A stretch of DNA of 64,000 bases, taken from NCBI RefSeq assembly GCF_014851395.1, contig NW_024043372.1, positions 13,134,059 to 13,198,058 on the forward strand, given 5' to 3'. The position numbers and the translations under genes are program-made. Below are positions 1 through 10,801 of the stretch, in pieces. The stretch comes from Micropterus salmoides (Eukaryota > Chordata > Actinopteri > Centrarchiformes > Centrarchidae). The notes beneath the pieces are model-generated. The model ran no database searches and was not told the DNA's origin. It saw only the letters and a program-made list of their open reading frames with translations. Every line of letters starts with the position of its first letter. Positions within the stretch are counted from its first letter, which is position 1.

Positions 1-1023
1 TCCTCTGCTATTTGCATTTCTCTCCTCCCCATGCTTTGAGTGACTTTGTGGTTACCAGGATCAAAGTCTCTTTTTGAGGGGGTGTGTGCTTTTATCAGGT
101 CATACTGCAGTCATCCATTCAGCTCTTCCTGTTTGTTAGCAAAACTGATTCATGGGCTATAAACAGCATTTGATCTGACTCTTTTGACTCTGGCTGTTGT
201 ATATAAACTACCACTTCTTCGCCATTTTAGTTTCAAGCAAAAGCCATGAGCGATCCATCTTGACAATAATGTCTGGATGATCCTGGTGTTCCACCGGTAT
301 CCTAGCATTTGTTTTAACCTGGAGTGGAGTGGAATATTAGGTTTCCCGTGACCGGACAGAGCCACGTATGACAACAGTTCACTGAACAAACTTTCAAACT
401 CTCTCCTGCGTTTTCCTAAACTTCAAACTAAACATCAAGCTGCTAACTTTGACTAAAACAAACCATAATATGTACTTGCAGAGCTTTATTTCACCCTGGG
501 CTCTTGAGAATGTCAAAGAGCCATCTGTCGCCAAAAGACAGGAAACTTTCACTGCCCGTAACAAAATATACAATAATATTAAATGGTTTCTGTGTTACTA
601 TGTCCAATAAAACAAGGAGTGCCAAAAGTCGTATTTTTTGTCAACTTAGATGATAGTCGTTACAAGTAAAAAGTATATTCTAATGTAGTAAATGCCCACC
701 GCCTTTGGTGTAAGGGTATTCTACAAGTTTCTACACTGTGCTTTATTTAACAAGCATTAAGTAGTAGTAGTGGCATAAGTAAATGCGTTATCTCGTTGTA
801 CAAGTGGCATGGTAACTCTGAAAACTTTTGAGAGAGCTAAGATCAAAGCCCGCACCAAATGTACTTCATGTCCAGACACATGCCATTTATAAGGTCTTAA
901 CATCCTCTTCTACTAGAGGTTTAATCTGAGTCCCTAAAACAAAGCCAGTTTATCTAATGATGCTCTGTCATTCTGCAGGGGACCATTATACCCTCCAATT
1001 AGGAACAGATAAACTGTGTAGTC
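1..1023. other. Intergenic, no feature recognised
   Basis: AT-rich non-coding DNA. Open frames here are short and show no recognisable protein motif or paired splice sites. No RNA gene or repeat family was recognised. Confidence 0.5.
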
Positions 1024-1265
1024 CAGTGGCTCTCAGCCTGGGGCTCGACCCCCACAAGGGGAAGTAAGATTAATCAAAAGGACTGTGAGATGATTACTGG
1101 TGCAGGAAATAAGAAAATTCTGCTACAAAAAATCTAACTTTCTGAGAATGGAAAATCACTATTTGATTGAAATGATCACAGATGTGCTCCTTATCACATG
1201 TTGCATGACTAAATATATACTGCCTCTAGTTAAGGGGTCACAACCAAGAAAAGGTTGTGGGCCAC
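1024..1265. mobile_element. hAT-like non-autonomous repeat fragment
   Basis: The stretch opens with CAGTGGCTCTCAGCC followed by GGGGCTCGACCCC and contains GGGGTCACAACC near its end. This resembles the very common fish repeats that begin CAGTGGTTCTCAA and carry a 'ggggtcac' stretch. The family assignment is from memory; no target-site duplication was established. Confidence 0.4.
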
Positions 1266-3454
1266 ATGTGCATACTACACAGTTGCTGACAATATTTCCA
1301 GAATTACAAATGCTTTTGAATTTTTAGTCTTTAAAATACCCCTAAACTTCTAAGATTCAAGGTTTTTAAAAGTTCTCATCCAACCTAATATTAAAAGGAA
1401 ATGTAATTTTGGAAAGAAATATCAAAATAAAAGACAACAGAGAGTACAAAGGAATAAAAAGGAACTTAGAAGAAATTACTTTGTGGGGCCAGGTGTGGTA
1501 TAATGTATTATGTTCCCTGCAATAGGCCTATGACTGCAAAAATGGTATATTGAAAAACTGCAAATTAAAATTTTGAACAGTTGAAACACTTGATTTTCCA
1601 TGAGGATAATATTGTCACAGTCAGTTACAGCGCCAAAAAATTTTTCTTTAGCTTGAAGTCTCTGATTGAAGTGTCCTGATTGGCACCATACATAAAATTA
1701 ATTTTTTTAATGTTTTTTTAGTTTTTCCAGTAACTTTAATGTATTCAATGTCAGTCAGTATAAAGGCAGGCTGGATAGAATTTGTGAGAAAATATAGAGG
1801 ACAGCTCAGTTATTTGATACTCCACCTAAGTTACAATCAATTTGGAAATTATTTTCTAAATAAAGACAGTTACCGCAAGTGAAGATTTATAGCCTGCTAG
1901 ATGGACGTAAACTCCGACTGGCCTGAGTTTATTAAACATCACAGATGCTGAGATTCAAAACAAAACAAACATATAAGTTTGCTTATGGAACAATGGACCT
2001 TTCTCTAGATGAGTGAACACCTAGCTCACATAGCATAGACACTGAACATCTGGCAGTGAGCTATGTCACCATTGCTTATTGTGTGGTATCATGCCCCCTG
2101 TCTGACATGGCATCCTCTCATTGCTTGGCTACAAATACTCTCCTCCCCCCTCAGTGGTGGGTTCTGCCATGCTGCATCCACGACATCACCCCCTTTTTGT
2201 CTCATTGAGATTCAGCTTGGCATGCAGACAATGCCCATTTCTTGGCACCAAATATTGGAGAGAGCCGCATAAGAGAATGAACCTCAGTCTTTTCCCTCAC
2301 AATCGTCCCCCGTATTCCGCCGATCATCATGGACCAATGCCAACTTGTAATGGGTATTTTTTTGTGCCTTCGTCTACTAAATTCTCAGTTTGTTCGGCAC
2401 CTGGGCATTTGACAACATGGATATCTTTAATAAGTTGAACGGTTTCCAATGTAAGACGAGCTGGTCTAGACATCTCTATCTGAAGGAACAGTGAATATAT
2501 TGATTGGCACGTTGATTGTTCTGAGTCTCAGATGAAGGTCATGGATTTATAACACTATTCCTTCGGCAACACAGCAGCCATTTTTCTATCATCTGCAGCT
2601 TGGGGATAGACTGTGAAAGTCAAACCATCACTTCCGGTTGTAAAAAAAAAAAAAAAAGAGAAACATTTGCTTTAGCTCTTGGTTCGTAATGGAGGTGCTG
2701 CTAGCGTTTACCTCAAGCATAGCTTTTGTTAAAAAAAAGTTTATGCACAATCACAAACAGGATATTTGGAAACAATCAAACTAAGGTAAGAAAATAAAAG
2801 CGTGCCTGTTTGCATGCCTCACTAGCCTGTGGTAGAGAGATGTATTCCGCTTTAAAATCAAACTTCTGTCTAAAGTTATGGTAGCGCTTTAGCAATAGAA
2901 CTGATTGCTGATATTTCATTGAAACAATGTGAACAATTAAATTTGAGATGGGATTATTGGGAGAAACAGAGATGTGAGTCGCATCATGTTAAATTATGCA
3001 ATGTGGCGGTTAGGTGTGTTGTCTGAATAGACCAGAAGGGAAGAAAAGACCATGTGGTTAATTCTTTTCTTTTTTAGACTACTTTAGATATTAAATGACG
3101 TTTACATTAAGATACCAAAATATCTACCTTTGAGTTGAACTGACTGTCCATATTGTAGTATAAGCTTTAAGTAGTTGTAGTTTTAATTACTGTAGTTGGA
3201 AAAGCAGTTGTCCGTATCAATAAATTATCCCAGAAGTTATTAATGTTTCACCAGAGAACCACACAGTGATGGCCCATAAACACAACAAATTTTGTATAAA
3301 AAATTTATTGTATAAAAACTTTAAATCACTCTTTCACTCCATCCCCTCTAGCCAGTTAGAAGAGTTTGATACCATTTACAGTCTAATTAATTCAACATCT
3401 CAATTAAGGCCTCCCACTCTCTGGTGCCCTTGTGCCTTTTCAGTCCGGCCCGAT
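1266..3454. other. Intergenic, no gene recognised
   Basis: AT-rich sequence with a poly-A run at about 2641-2657. Two overlapping + frames at 2063-2438 have no recognisable domain and no conserved splice-site pairing; I treat them as chance. Confidence 0.45.
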
Positions 3455-3615
3455 GAGCATGCCCTGGCACCACAGCCGCACAGCCTGCCAAAACATTTCA
3501 ATCACTGTCGGCATTAATTAGTCTAAAGAGGAATTCAGAATGTTAATGAACTGCCCAGCCGCTTTTCAGCGACCATGGTTCACATGCTAATTTATGCAAA
3601 GCGCCCTAGCCGTAG
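3455..3615. promoter_or_regulatory. Candidate conserved non-coding element
   Basis: Unlike its flanks this stretch is compositionally balanced and dense in homeodomain/POU-like words: GGCATTAATTAGTC near 3510, and ATGCTAATTTATGCAAA near 3583-3599, which holds an octamer-like ATGCTAAT and an ATGCAAA. No open frame of note crosses it. It lies 1.2 kb upstream of the let-7 pair, so an enhancer role for that transcript is possible. This is pattern recognition only; no alignment was done. Confidence 0.25.
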
Positions 3616-4830
3616 CACGGATTGACCATCGCTGTCTACCACAACAGTGTCTGGGCTCAGTCAGCTCTGCCAAAGTATGGCTCTGTCGGGCCCCAGACAG
3701 CTCTGCCCAGCTTGTGTCCCAGACGCTAACTGGCACAGTAAACAAGACTCCTTTTTCAATGGACTTAAAGTGGCTTTCACACCAAGCAAAAAGGCAGTTT
3801 TCAGAAGTCAGACCTTGAGCCTCCTCTACCAAAACATCTCAAGCAAAAACGGAAATCTCTAGCAGGATTTTTTGGCAGGCATTTATGAATCAGCAACGAT
3901 CAGCTCTGTAAAATAATTTATAAACAGGCAATTCCTTAAGTCAGTCTTAACATCCCCTATACCTTTATTTGGGGAAAATAAACAGGTATAGGAGACAGAA
4001 GTTAACAGGTTGCACCACAGATGTTGGGTACAGGTGCCAAACAACACCATAAAATGGCCGAGGTACTGCCATTTTCCATCTTTGCTCTCTGCTTTGCTGT
4101 GGATTAGTTTCGGAAGGGACCAAACTGGAGGGAGATGTGCTTAAACCTTGACCTTTAGGGAAAAATAGCTGAAAAGAACCAAGCTTAGTTTTATAGTAAA
4201 ATGGGTACTATTTCTTGGCACAGCTGCCCTTCAGTATGCCATACCTGAAACTAACTGATTTTTACCTTGCAGGGTTGCAATGTCACAGTTTCTGTGGTGA
4301 TAAAAGTGTATTTTATCTTACAATATGCAGGTCACTAAGAAAGCATTTATTTTGTACATTTTCATGGTTTGCTAATGTGTAGTGTGTTCATCACCAGTCA
4401 TTCATAAACACTGGCCAAATACATTTGTGCTGACCAATGCCAGTGTTCAGATACTGTATATCACTTACATAAACACAGTAGCACCATCGGGCTGTTTGTA
4501 AGCCCGGTGATCTCAGGCTACAATGTGGTGAGTTTAAAGAGGAAATTGCTCCTAGAAGGTCATGCCTGATAAAACTGTTACAGGCTAACTCATTCCATGG
4601 CAGTGTAATGTGGTTTAACAGTGTGCACATGTTTTTACTGTTTTTTTCTGTAAAGTGCTGCTCTAAGCACAATTTGAAATGACTAGATGTGGTTAAACCT
4701 ACACAGAATATTTAATATTTTTTCCAACATTGTTTGCCCCCACGCTGATCTAAAAACTCACTTATTCTCTCTTAATTTTTGTCTCACAGTTCGACTGACA
4801 AGTTTCCACCACTACCAGCAAAAGTATCTG
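3616..4830. other. Intergenic, upstream of let-7 pair
   Basis: No gene recognised. The primary let-7 transcript should start in or upstream of this stretch, but I cannot place its promoter. Open frames at 3587-3862 on both strands overlap one another and show no domain. Confidence 0.4.
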
Positions 4831-4922
4831 TCCTTAAGGCTGAGGTAGTAGATTGAATAGTTGTGGGGTTCAGGTCCTCCCTCTGTGATAACTATACAAT
4901 CTACTGTCTTTCCTAAGGAGAC
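4831..4922 (+). ncRNA. let-7 microRNA precursor (let-7k type)
   Basis: A let-7 hairpin. The mature 5p arm is at 4841-4862, with the seed GAGGTAG and the 3' half GATTGAATAGTT. This differs from let-7f by one base and matches, from memory, chicken let-7k. The 3p arm at 4892-4913 (CTATACAATCTACTG...) is its complement, and the flanks CCTTAAGG/CCTAAGG close the stem. let-7 RNAs are loaded into Argonaute and repress targets such as LIN28, RAS and HMGA mRNAs. It lies about 330 bases upstream of a second let-7 hairpin on the same strand, so both are probably processed from one primary transcript. The name k versus f is the uncertain part. Confidence 0.93.
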
Positions 4923-5161
4923 AGGATGATCTGCAATAGTGCCAAAGCCTGTCTGCACACGAGAAGCTCCGTGGATAAAGGATCTCATGGACTGACTAAA
5001 GCGATAACCCATCCCTCACCTATGAGGAGGACACTGCAGAACAAACAAAGACTTTATATATTTACCCGGTGTAATGGTCTACTTTAACAACAAGTATTGA
5101 AGTTTGTACATATAGTGGAGTCTTATTTTTAAGGATATTCATTGGTGGCTGAAGTTGAGCC

Positions 5162-5253
5162 TAGCAAGGTGAGGTAGTAGGTTGTATAGTTTGTGGGATA
5201 GAGTAAATCCTACTCAGGTGATAACTATACAGTCTCTTACCTTCCTTGAGAGG
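5162..5253 (+). ncRNA. let-7 microRNA precursor (let-7a mature sequence)
   Basis: Second let-7 hairpin of the pair. The 5p arm at 5170-5191 is identical to let-7a (seed GAGGTAG, then TAGGTTGTATAGTT). The 3p arm at 5225-5245 starts CTATACAGTCTCTTACC and pairs with it, and CAAGG/CCTTG closes the stem. The two-hairpin arrangement with a let-7k-type partner resembles the chicken let-7j/let-7k cluster as I remember it. The 3p arm carries changes relative to the best known let-7a star strands, so which numbered let-7a locus this is cannot be decided from sequence alone. Confidence 0.93.
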
Positions 5254-6029
5254 TACAATGAGTGCTTGGAATGAAGCTTACTGTCACTGACTGAGTGGCG
5301 AAGCAGCTACTCTAATGCCATCTTTTGGTCAAAGAGTATCATCGCTCTGGAAATTATCTGACACCGTTATTATGTGCATCTGGTGTTATTAATGATAATA
5401 AGCTCATAACTGGTGGAGTAATGTGCTGCAGATAATGTGTTGCATTGCATCAGTTTTTCATCAATAATGAACTTTTAATCCATATTTTCAGGATGCAATC
5501 AGCTCACCAAAACAATCCAATAAAACACAGCCTGCCTCAACTGTCTATCAGAAATATTCATCAAACCAAAAATGCACTCTTCAGAGCCCAATTCGTTTGA
5601 CTCATTAGCTCAATAAGTGGACATTAAATAATCATCAACTGCAATAAACACATAAATGAAAAGCAGTGCTATTTTCTGTTCTGTGTATGTTCTTGTTGAA
5701 GTGACTAAGTTGACTGTTTTGCATTGTTTAATTAATTATTATTACTATTTTTAAATGCTTGTTAAATTCCCTGTTTTGTGTCTGAGGACCCCCTTGAAAA
5801 TGAGCATCTCAAGGGGTTTATCCTCAAGTTAAAATTTAAAAAAATTTTGTGGCCTAGAATAACCAAATTAAAACATGATGATTTGTTTTGTCAGCTGGAA
5901 AAATATCACATACTGATGGTATTTGATGCCAGCTACAATATATCTATATACAAGTCAATATTTTACCATGTTTCATGTGTGAAATCTGTGACGCAGTTTA
6001 TGAAACATCTTTTCAGTGATTTTCATATA
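5254..6029. other. Intergenic, no feature recognised
   Basis: AT-rich sequence downstream of the let-7 pair. It includes an 87-codon open frame at 5778-6041 that is lysine- and isoleucine-rich, has no recognised motif and runs into a repeat; I do not call it a gene. Confidence 0.45.
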
Positions 6030-6229
6030 GAGCAGGTCTAGACCATACTTTTTGTGCTATTATTTACAGAGACCCAACAATTCCCACCATGAGTAAGCAC
6101 TTGGCGACAAAAGGCAAAACTCGAGCAGAACCATGGCCCAGAGTCGGCGGCCATCTGCCTCGACCGGTTGAGGTTGAGAGTGAGAGTGAGAGTGAGAGTG
6201 AGAATGTGAGTGAGAGAGACAGAGAGATA
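6030..6229 (-). mobile_element. Orphan 3' tail of L2-like LINE (truncated)
   Basis: The sequence from AGCAGGTCTAGACC to CTGCCTCGACCGGTTG is a diverged copy of the 3' non-coding part of the longer LINE at 59.85-61.25 kb in this window (compare about 59936-60100), in the same orientation. It includes a degenerate GAGAGT/GAGAGA microsatellite at about 6174-6229, as the longer copy does. No coding part is present, so it is a severely truncated insertion or a SINE built on that tail. Confidence 0.7.
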
Positions 6230-6259
6230 TAAATCCATCCATCTACCTGCATTTAATTT

Positions 6260-6730
6260 GACTTTAACTATCAGGAACCATAGGGAAGCTCATCTGCATG
6301 CTTGTCATCCTCATTGGGGTCTCGATCTGACTGCAATTTCACGTCGTAACCGACTTGAGTGGGCAAGTGCTTACAATCGATGGCATCTTGCACTTTAGAG
6401 AGGAGTTCTCTTCACAGATGAATCCCGGTTTTCACTGTACAGGACAGATTGCAGACAGTGACACCAGATACTGACTGGTTTCCAGACCCCCCAATACAAT
6501 GAAACTGCACATTTTCGAGTGGCCTTTTATTGTGGCCAGCCTAAGGCACACCTGTGAAATACCCATTCTGTCTGATCAGCATCTTGAAATGCCACACCTG
6601 TGAGGAGTGCTCACTAATACAGATTTTTGACAGATTTGTGAACAATATTTGAGAGATATAGGCCTTTTGTTTACATAGAGAAAGTCTTGTTAAGTGAGAT
6701 CTGATGTGAAATACATGAGTTTCAGTTTTG
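6260..6730 (+). mobile_element. Tc1/mariner-like transposon remnant
   Basis: A degraded transposase region. The frame at about 6276-6395 gives HREAHLHACHPH and RRNRLEWASAYNRWHL, which match the linker before the catalytic core in fish Tc1-like transposases. After a stop, AGTTCTCTTCACAGATGAATCCCGG encodes the diverged core 'VLFTDESR' in a shifted frame. The tail with AGGCACACCTGTG, GCCACACCTGTGAGG and GAACAATATTTGAGAGA is the usual 3' part of that family. It has stops and frameshifts and is inactive. Confidence 0.75.
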
Positions 6731-6734
6731 GGAG

Positions 6735-7311
6735 TTAAATTATGGATTGGACGTATTGATGAGTTGAAATTGTGTATTTCTCAGTGGAGTTTCAAATAAC
6801 TAATAACTAATAAGTTTCTTTTTTTAGTTCCTCCTTTTGTTTATTTCTTTCTTATTGCTGCTTATTTTGCATTTTAGTGTATAAGATCGGAAAAAATATT
6901 CCTATTCCTTTTTCGTTTGTTAATTGTGTGAATTATTTTGTGTGAAAAGGATGGTGTAAGCACGTAAGATTTTTGCACAGAGCATATTCACACAAATTGT
7001 CATTTTTTTGGTACATTATAATGTCAACCGAAATAAACTATTCTATGTAACTACAGAAATTAGGAACTTCTACTGGATTTCTGAAATAAGAGTAACATTA
7101 AAACACTAAAACTTTAAAACAACAGAATAATGAGATAAATACTGATGAGTCAAAGATAACTTGAATTAAATCGATGTACCTGCAAAAGCAAGTGTCAGCG
7201 ACTGTCCTGTCATATTAGTTAAAAAAGCTGGTACAAAATGGCGACATATATAGTACATATTTTATTCTAAGAAAGCTGATGGTTTGGTGTCTTTTTTTAG
7301 TATATTTTTAG
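6735..7311. other. Intergenic, no feature recognised
   Basis: AT-rich sequence between the Tc1-like remnant and a microsatellite. No open frame or RNA signature was recognised. Confidence 0.45.
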
Positions 7312-7313
7312 TA

Positions 7314-7343
7314 CATACACACACACACGCACACACACATATA

Positions 7344-7400
<57 letters not shown>
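7314..7400. repeat. CA / TA / TG compound microsatellite
   Basis: A (CA)n run, a short ATATATGTATAT spacer and about 25 TG units. The CA and TG halves are complementary and could fold back. The cysteine-valine open frame over it is an artefact. Confidence 0.95.
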
Positions 7401-7402
<2 letters not shown>

Positions 7403-7611
7403 CTGTAATTTGTAAAAAATTTACAAATATAAAACATTATTACAAAATGCAATGCACATTGCCAATAGCTGCCATTTTAATGACATTAACAGGATTTAGG
7501 TTGGATTTCTTCCTTAATTTGGCAGACACGCATCCATAAGCATTTACTCTTGAGACAATATATATATTAAAAATAAACTGAACTGACACAAATAACAAAA
7601 TCTGTACAGTA

Positions 7612-7965
7612 CACAGTTTATCCATTCATCCATCGTCAACTGCTTAACCTGTGTACAGGGTCCCAGCTGACATCGGGCGAAAGGCGGGGTACACCCTGGA
7701 CAGGTCACCAGTCCATTGCAGGGCCACACACAGACGAACACCCACTCACACTCACACCTAAGGACAATTTAGGGTCACCAATTAACCTAGTCTGCATGTC
7801 TTTAGACAGTGGGAGGAAGCCAGAGCACCCGGAGAGAACACCCATAGACACGGGGAGAACATGCAAACTCCCCACACAGAAAGGCCAGGGCAACCGGGGT
7901 TTGAACCCACGACCTTCTTGCTGTGAGGCAGTGCAAACCACTGCAACACCATGCCACCTCGTTAT
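7612..7965 (+). mobile_element. Common fish interspersed repeat (RTE-like 3' end)
   Basis: The characteristic words CCCAGCTGACATCGGGCGA, GGCGGGGTACACCCTGGAC, AATTTAGGGTCACCAATTAA, GGGAGGAAGCC and GGGGAGAACATGCAAACTCC occur in the order found in one of the most abundant teleost interspersed repeats, which I recall as the 3' part of an RTE-type retroelement. The + strand open frame across it is part of the repeat, not a host gene. Family name from memory. Confidence 0.8.
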
Positions 7966-8880
7966 TATATTAAAAACTCATTTAAAAAAAATAGCCAATG
8001 CCATCCATTAGAACAGCTCTGCAATAAATTCTACATTGGTGAAACTTTTAAAAAAAGATTAAAGATTAAAAAAAGAAAATACAAATTTAAAATGTTTCGC
8101 TGAATTAACACCTGTCTGATACAGTCTGAACAACAATAAAACATTTTATGTTTTAAAAAATAACTTGTTGCCGAGCTGTTATATTGGATTATATTACACT
8201 GTGCATGGGTTTCTATTTTTCTGGTCAAGTGTACGCAGTACAATGCATGTTGTCATGGTAATGATGACAATCACACACAATCACACTTAAGATGTCTCAA
8301 TTCACCAGTAAATGTGGACAGACCTGGTTTACATACATAGAATCTCGAACAAGGGTATTCAATAAGAATTCAAAGAGGTCCAGTTAGAGAAAATTTCCTG
8401 AAGCAAAGGTCCGGAACATCAGAATGACTAACTTGCTTCATCATTCAGTACCATAACCTATAGTTGTAGCAACATGTTTTTAGTCAACAACGGACTGTCA
8501 AATCAAATAATATTTAAGTCAGTTTTCACATCAAACTGGAGGGATAATAAATAATAACTACTATAATAATAAATTCTAAATTTAAGTAAACTAAAATTGA
8601 AATAATGAAATAAAAAGTGTAGCTGAAGTGATGAAGTGTAGTCTTAACCAATTTTATAATAAACACTCAACACATCATAACAAATGAACAGCTGTAATGT
8701 CTCCTCTTCTCTTTCCTTCCCTCTTACAGAGCTACAACTCCTACTTTCACTTGTTCAGTGAGAAACGTGAGCTCTAGTTTGTCCTGCCAGCTAGGATTGG
8801 AGTTCTATGAGATATTCTGGTTTTGAACTGCCCTTGGGAGGAATGTACATGTAAAAATCTACAGTCTGGTGAATCGGGTG
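7966..8880. other. Intergenic with a possible hAT-like fragment
   Basis: No gene recognised. At about 8345-8420 the words GGGTATTCAATAAGAATTC and AAAGAGGTCCAGTTAGAG resemble the end of a common fish hAT-like non-autonomous element, but the family and boundaries are uncertain. Confidence 0.35.
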
Positions 8881-9180
8881 AATCTCGCGGACTCGACTCG
8901 CTTGCTTCGGAATTCACAGATTTGATTGGCTGAGCAGCGTCACATGAGACGATTGGAGCACATGCGATTGGTCTGTGAGTTTCCTCGTCCGCTAAACCCT
9001 ATGGCTAAACCAGTACAGTAAATGCTAGAAAAGCTGCGCAGGTTAAAATAGAAACGCTCCGTCACGAGATAGTAAGTCTCAAAAATAAAGCGGCTGTAGG
9101 TCGGCGGTCTGGAGAGGACAGCGGCTGGGTCCTCGCTTAGTGACCTCTAGTCTAGAAGTTGTATCCTTTTCTAAAGATAG
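8881..9180 (+). promoter_or_regulatory. Orphan promoter and first exon with three inverted CCAAT boxes
   Basis: Three ATTGG motifs (inverted CCAAT boxes) lie at 8925-8929, 8952-8956 and 8967-8971, in a locally GC-richer patch containing CG dinucleotides. They are followed by AAAATAGAAACGC at about 9046 and a stretch without ATG ending in a strong splice donor, CTAAAGATAG|GTAAGAAGG, with the cut after 9180. This looks like a promoter plus non-coding first exon on the + strand. The following exon is not identified: it might be a leader for the + adenosine receptor at 17 kb, with the - receptor nested in the intron, or a non-coding RNA. Confidence 0.35.
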
Positions 9181-9661
9181 GTAAGAAGGTAATTTTTGAG
9201 ACAGAAAGAAACATGAAGAACCGAAACTTGAACAGAAACAGAAAAATAACAGTGAAACTTTGTGAGAAGCTAAAAGTTAAATGACAAATGGAAGTTGCCC
9301 TTTTCGTCTGCAAGACAGTTTTCGCAATACACGCAGGCACACATGCATGCTCAACTGCATATATAGGACACACGCAGACACACAGATTCCTGAACATAAA
9401 AGACAACAGATCTTTCAGTAAAGATGGCTACATTTGTTTACTGTATCAATACACAGAACATCATCTTTCAAAATCCATTCAAAAGGTAGCTTTAGGATTT
9501 CAATACAATCCACATATTTGAACTGACTTTCTTAACCTTTCACACAATGTTAACATGTTTAATTATGTACAACAGTGAGTCAAACTTGGTCCTTAGGAAC
9601 AAAAAAGCTCTAAAACAAGGAAATATTCCTTCACTCATTTTTTAACACTTACTTACTGTTA

Positions 9662-10801
9662 CTATTGTAAGTTACTACTAAGATTGTTGTCTGTTGTCTG
9701 GCTTGTCTGAGATCCTTGATTTTCTTCTCCGCATCCAATATATCCTCTCCAGAGCTTCAGGTATGCAGTCCTGATCTTTTGTATTTTGAACGCATACACA
9801 ACTGGGTTTACAGCTGAGTTAGCATGAGAAAGCAGGATGCCAATGTAGAAAGCTGTTTTTGGTACATCATTCGGTCCACCAAAGTAAACAATGCAGTTCA
9901 TTATGTGGAGAGGGAGCCAGGACAGGGCAAACAGAGCCAAGACCAGAGACAGAGATGCTGCCAGCTGTTTCTCTTTCCTTAGGTAATTCTGAGATTGTTT
10001 TTGGAAACCGTTGCCTGGTTTCTCTCGAAGACTTCCTCGAATAGTACAGAAAATGTAGCCATACAAGAAAGTTATCACCAACAGAGGTATCAGGGTGCAG
10101 AGAAAAAAGTTGAAGTAAACCAGGTATGACATTGGGATCACTGATATAAACCGGCAGGTAATAGTAGAGTTGCCTGGGTTAGGCAAGGTTTTATGCTCGT
10201 ACCATCCAAGCATGGGAGCAAAACTCAGTGGTATTGCAACAAGGCAACATGCTGCTACTGCAAGCCAAGAATGTCTCTGTGTTACAGTCCTTTTGTACCT
10301 ATAGAAAAAAGCAATAATGATTGGTATCATCAATTAAGGTTAAGATAAAATAGATACAAATGTAAAGATTATGAATTTTTACCTGAGAGGGACATACACA
10401 CGGAGGAATCGGTCCACTGCAATAGCCGCGAGAGACAAAACTGAGACCAGGGTCAACAGGATGACCACACAGCTGATGAAGAGACAGCCATAGAATGAAG
10501 TCTTGACTCGTCCGTCCACCAGCACAGCCAACGGTATGGCCACACAGCCAACCATCAAGTCAGCCACAGACAGACAGACAATAAGGCAGAAGGTAGGTTG
10601 CTGAATGCTTTTACTGGTCCACAGTGCCAAAATAACCAACATATTACCAAGACAGCAGCTAACAGCAATGAGCACCTCCAACAACGTGTAGATCACAACC
10701 CCTACATCCATTATTAGTCCTATCCAGCTAATGTTTGATGGTAAAGGGTGTGGCGTGTCTGAATGTGAGTGTGAGCCTGAATGTGCTGAGCCATTTATCA
10801 T
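9662..10801 (-). CDS. Adenosine receptor, divergent A3/A1-like GPCR
   Basis: A seven-helix class A receptor for adenosine, assembled from two exons: 10801-10383 and 10298-9662, with an 84-base intron. The protein is 351 residues. The intron falls right after the end of intracellular loop 2's first residues (VYVPL-R|YKR), the position used by all vertebrate adenosine receptor genes. Visible marks are LGNMLVI (TM1), SVADLMVG (TM2), CWLP-type ALSWLPLHIMN (TM6; His271, Asn274), SHANSAVNPVVY (TM7), and the loop-2 pair Cys188-Phe190. The DRY motif is DRF (130-132), and the residue after Phe190 is Ile, as in A3 (Val), not the Glu of A1/A2. The N-terminus has NGS, NIS and a His/Ser-rich segment. The best guess is an A3-like paralogue; the exact subtype needs a tree. 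Confidence 0.9.

Noticed and set aside
7351..7539. Cys-Val repeat open frame
   Set aside because: Encoded by a TG microsatellite, followed by AT-rich non-coding DNA. The same applies to 62194-62493.
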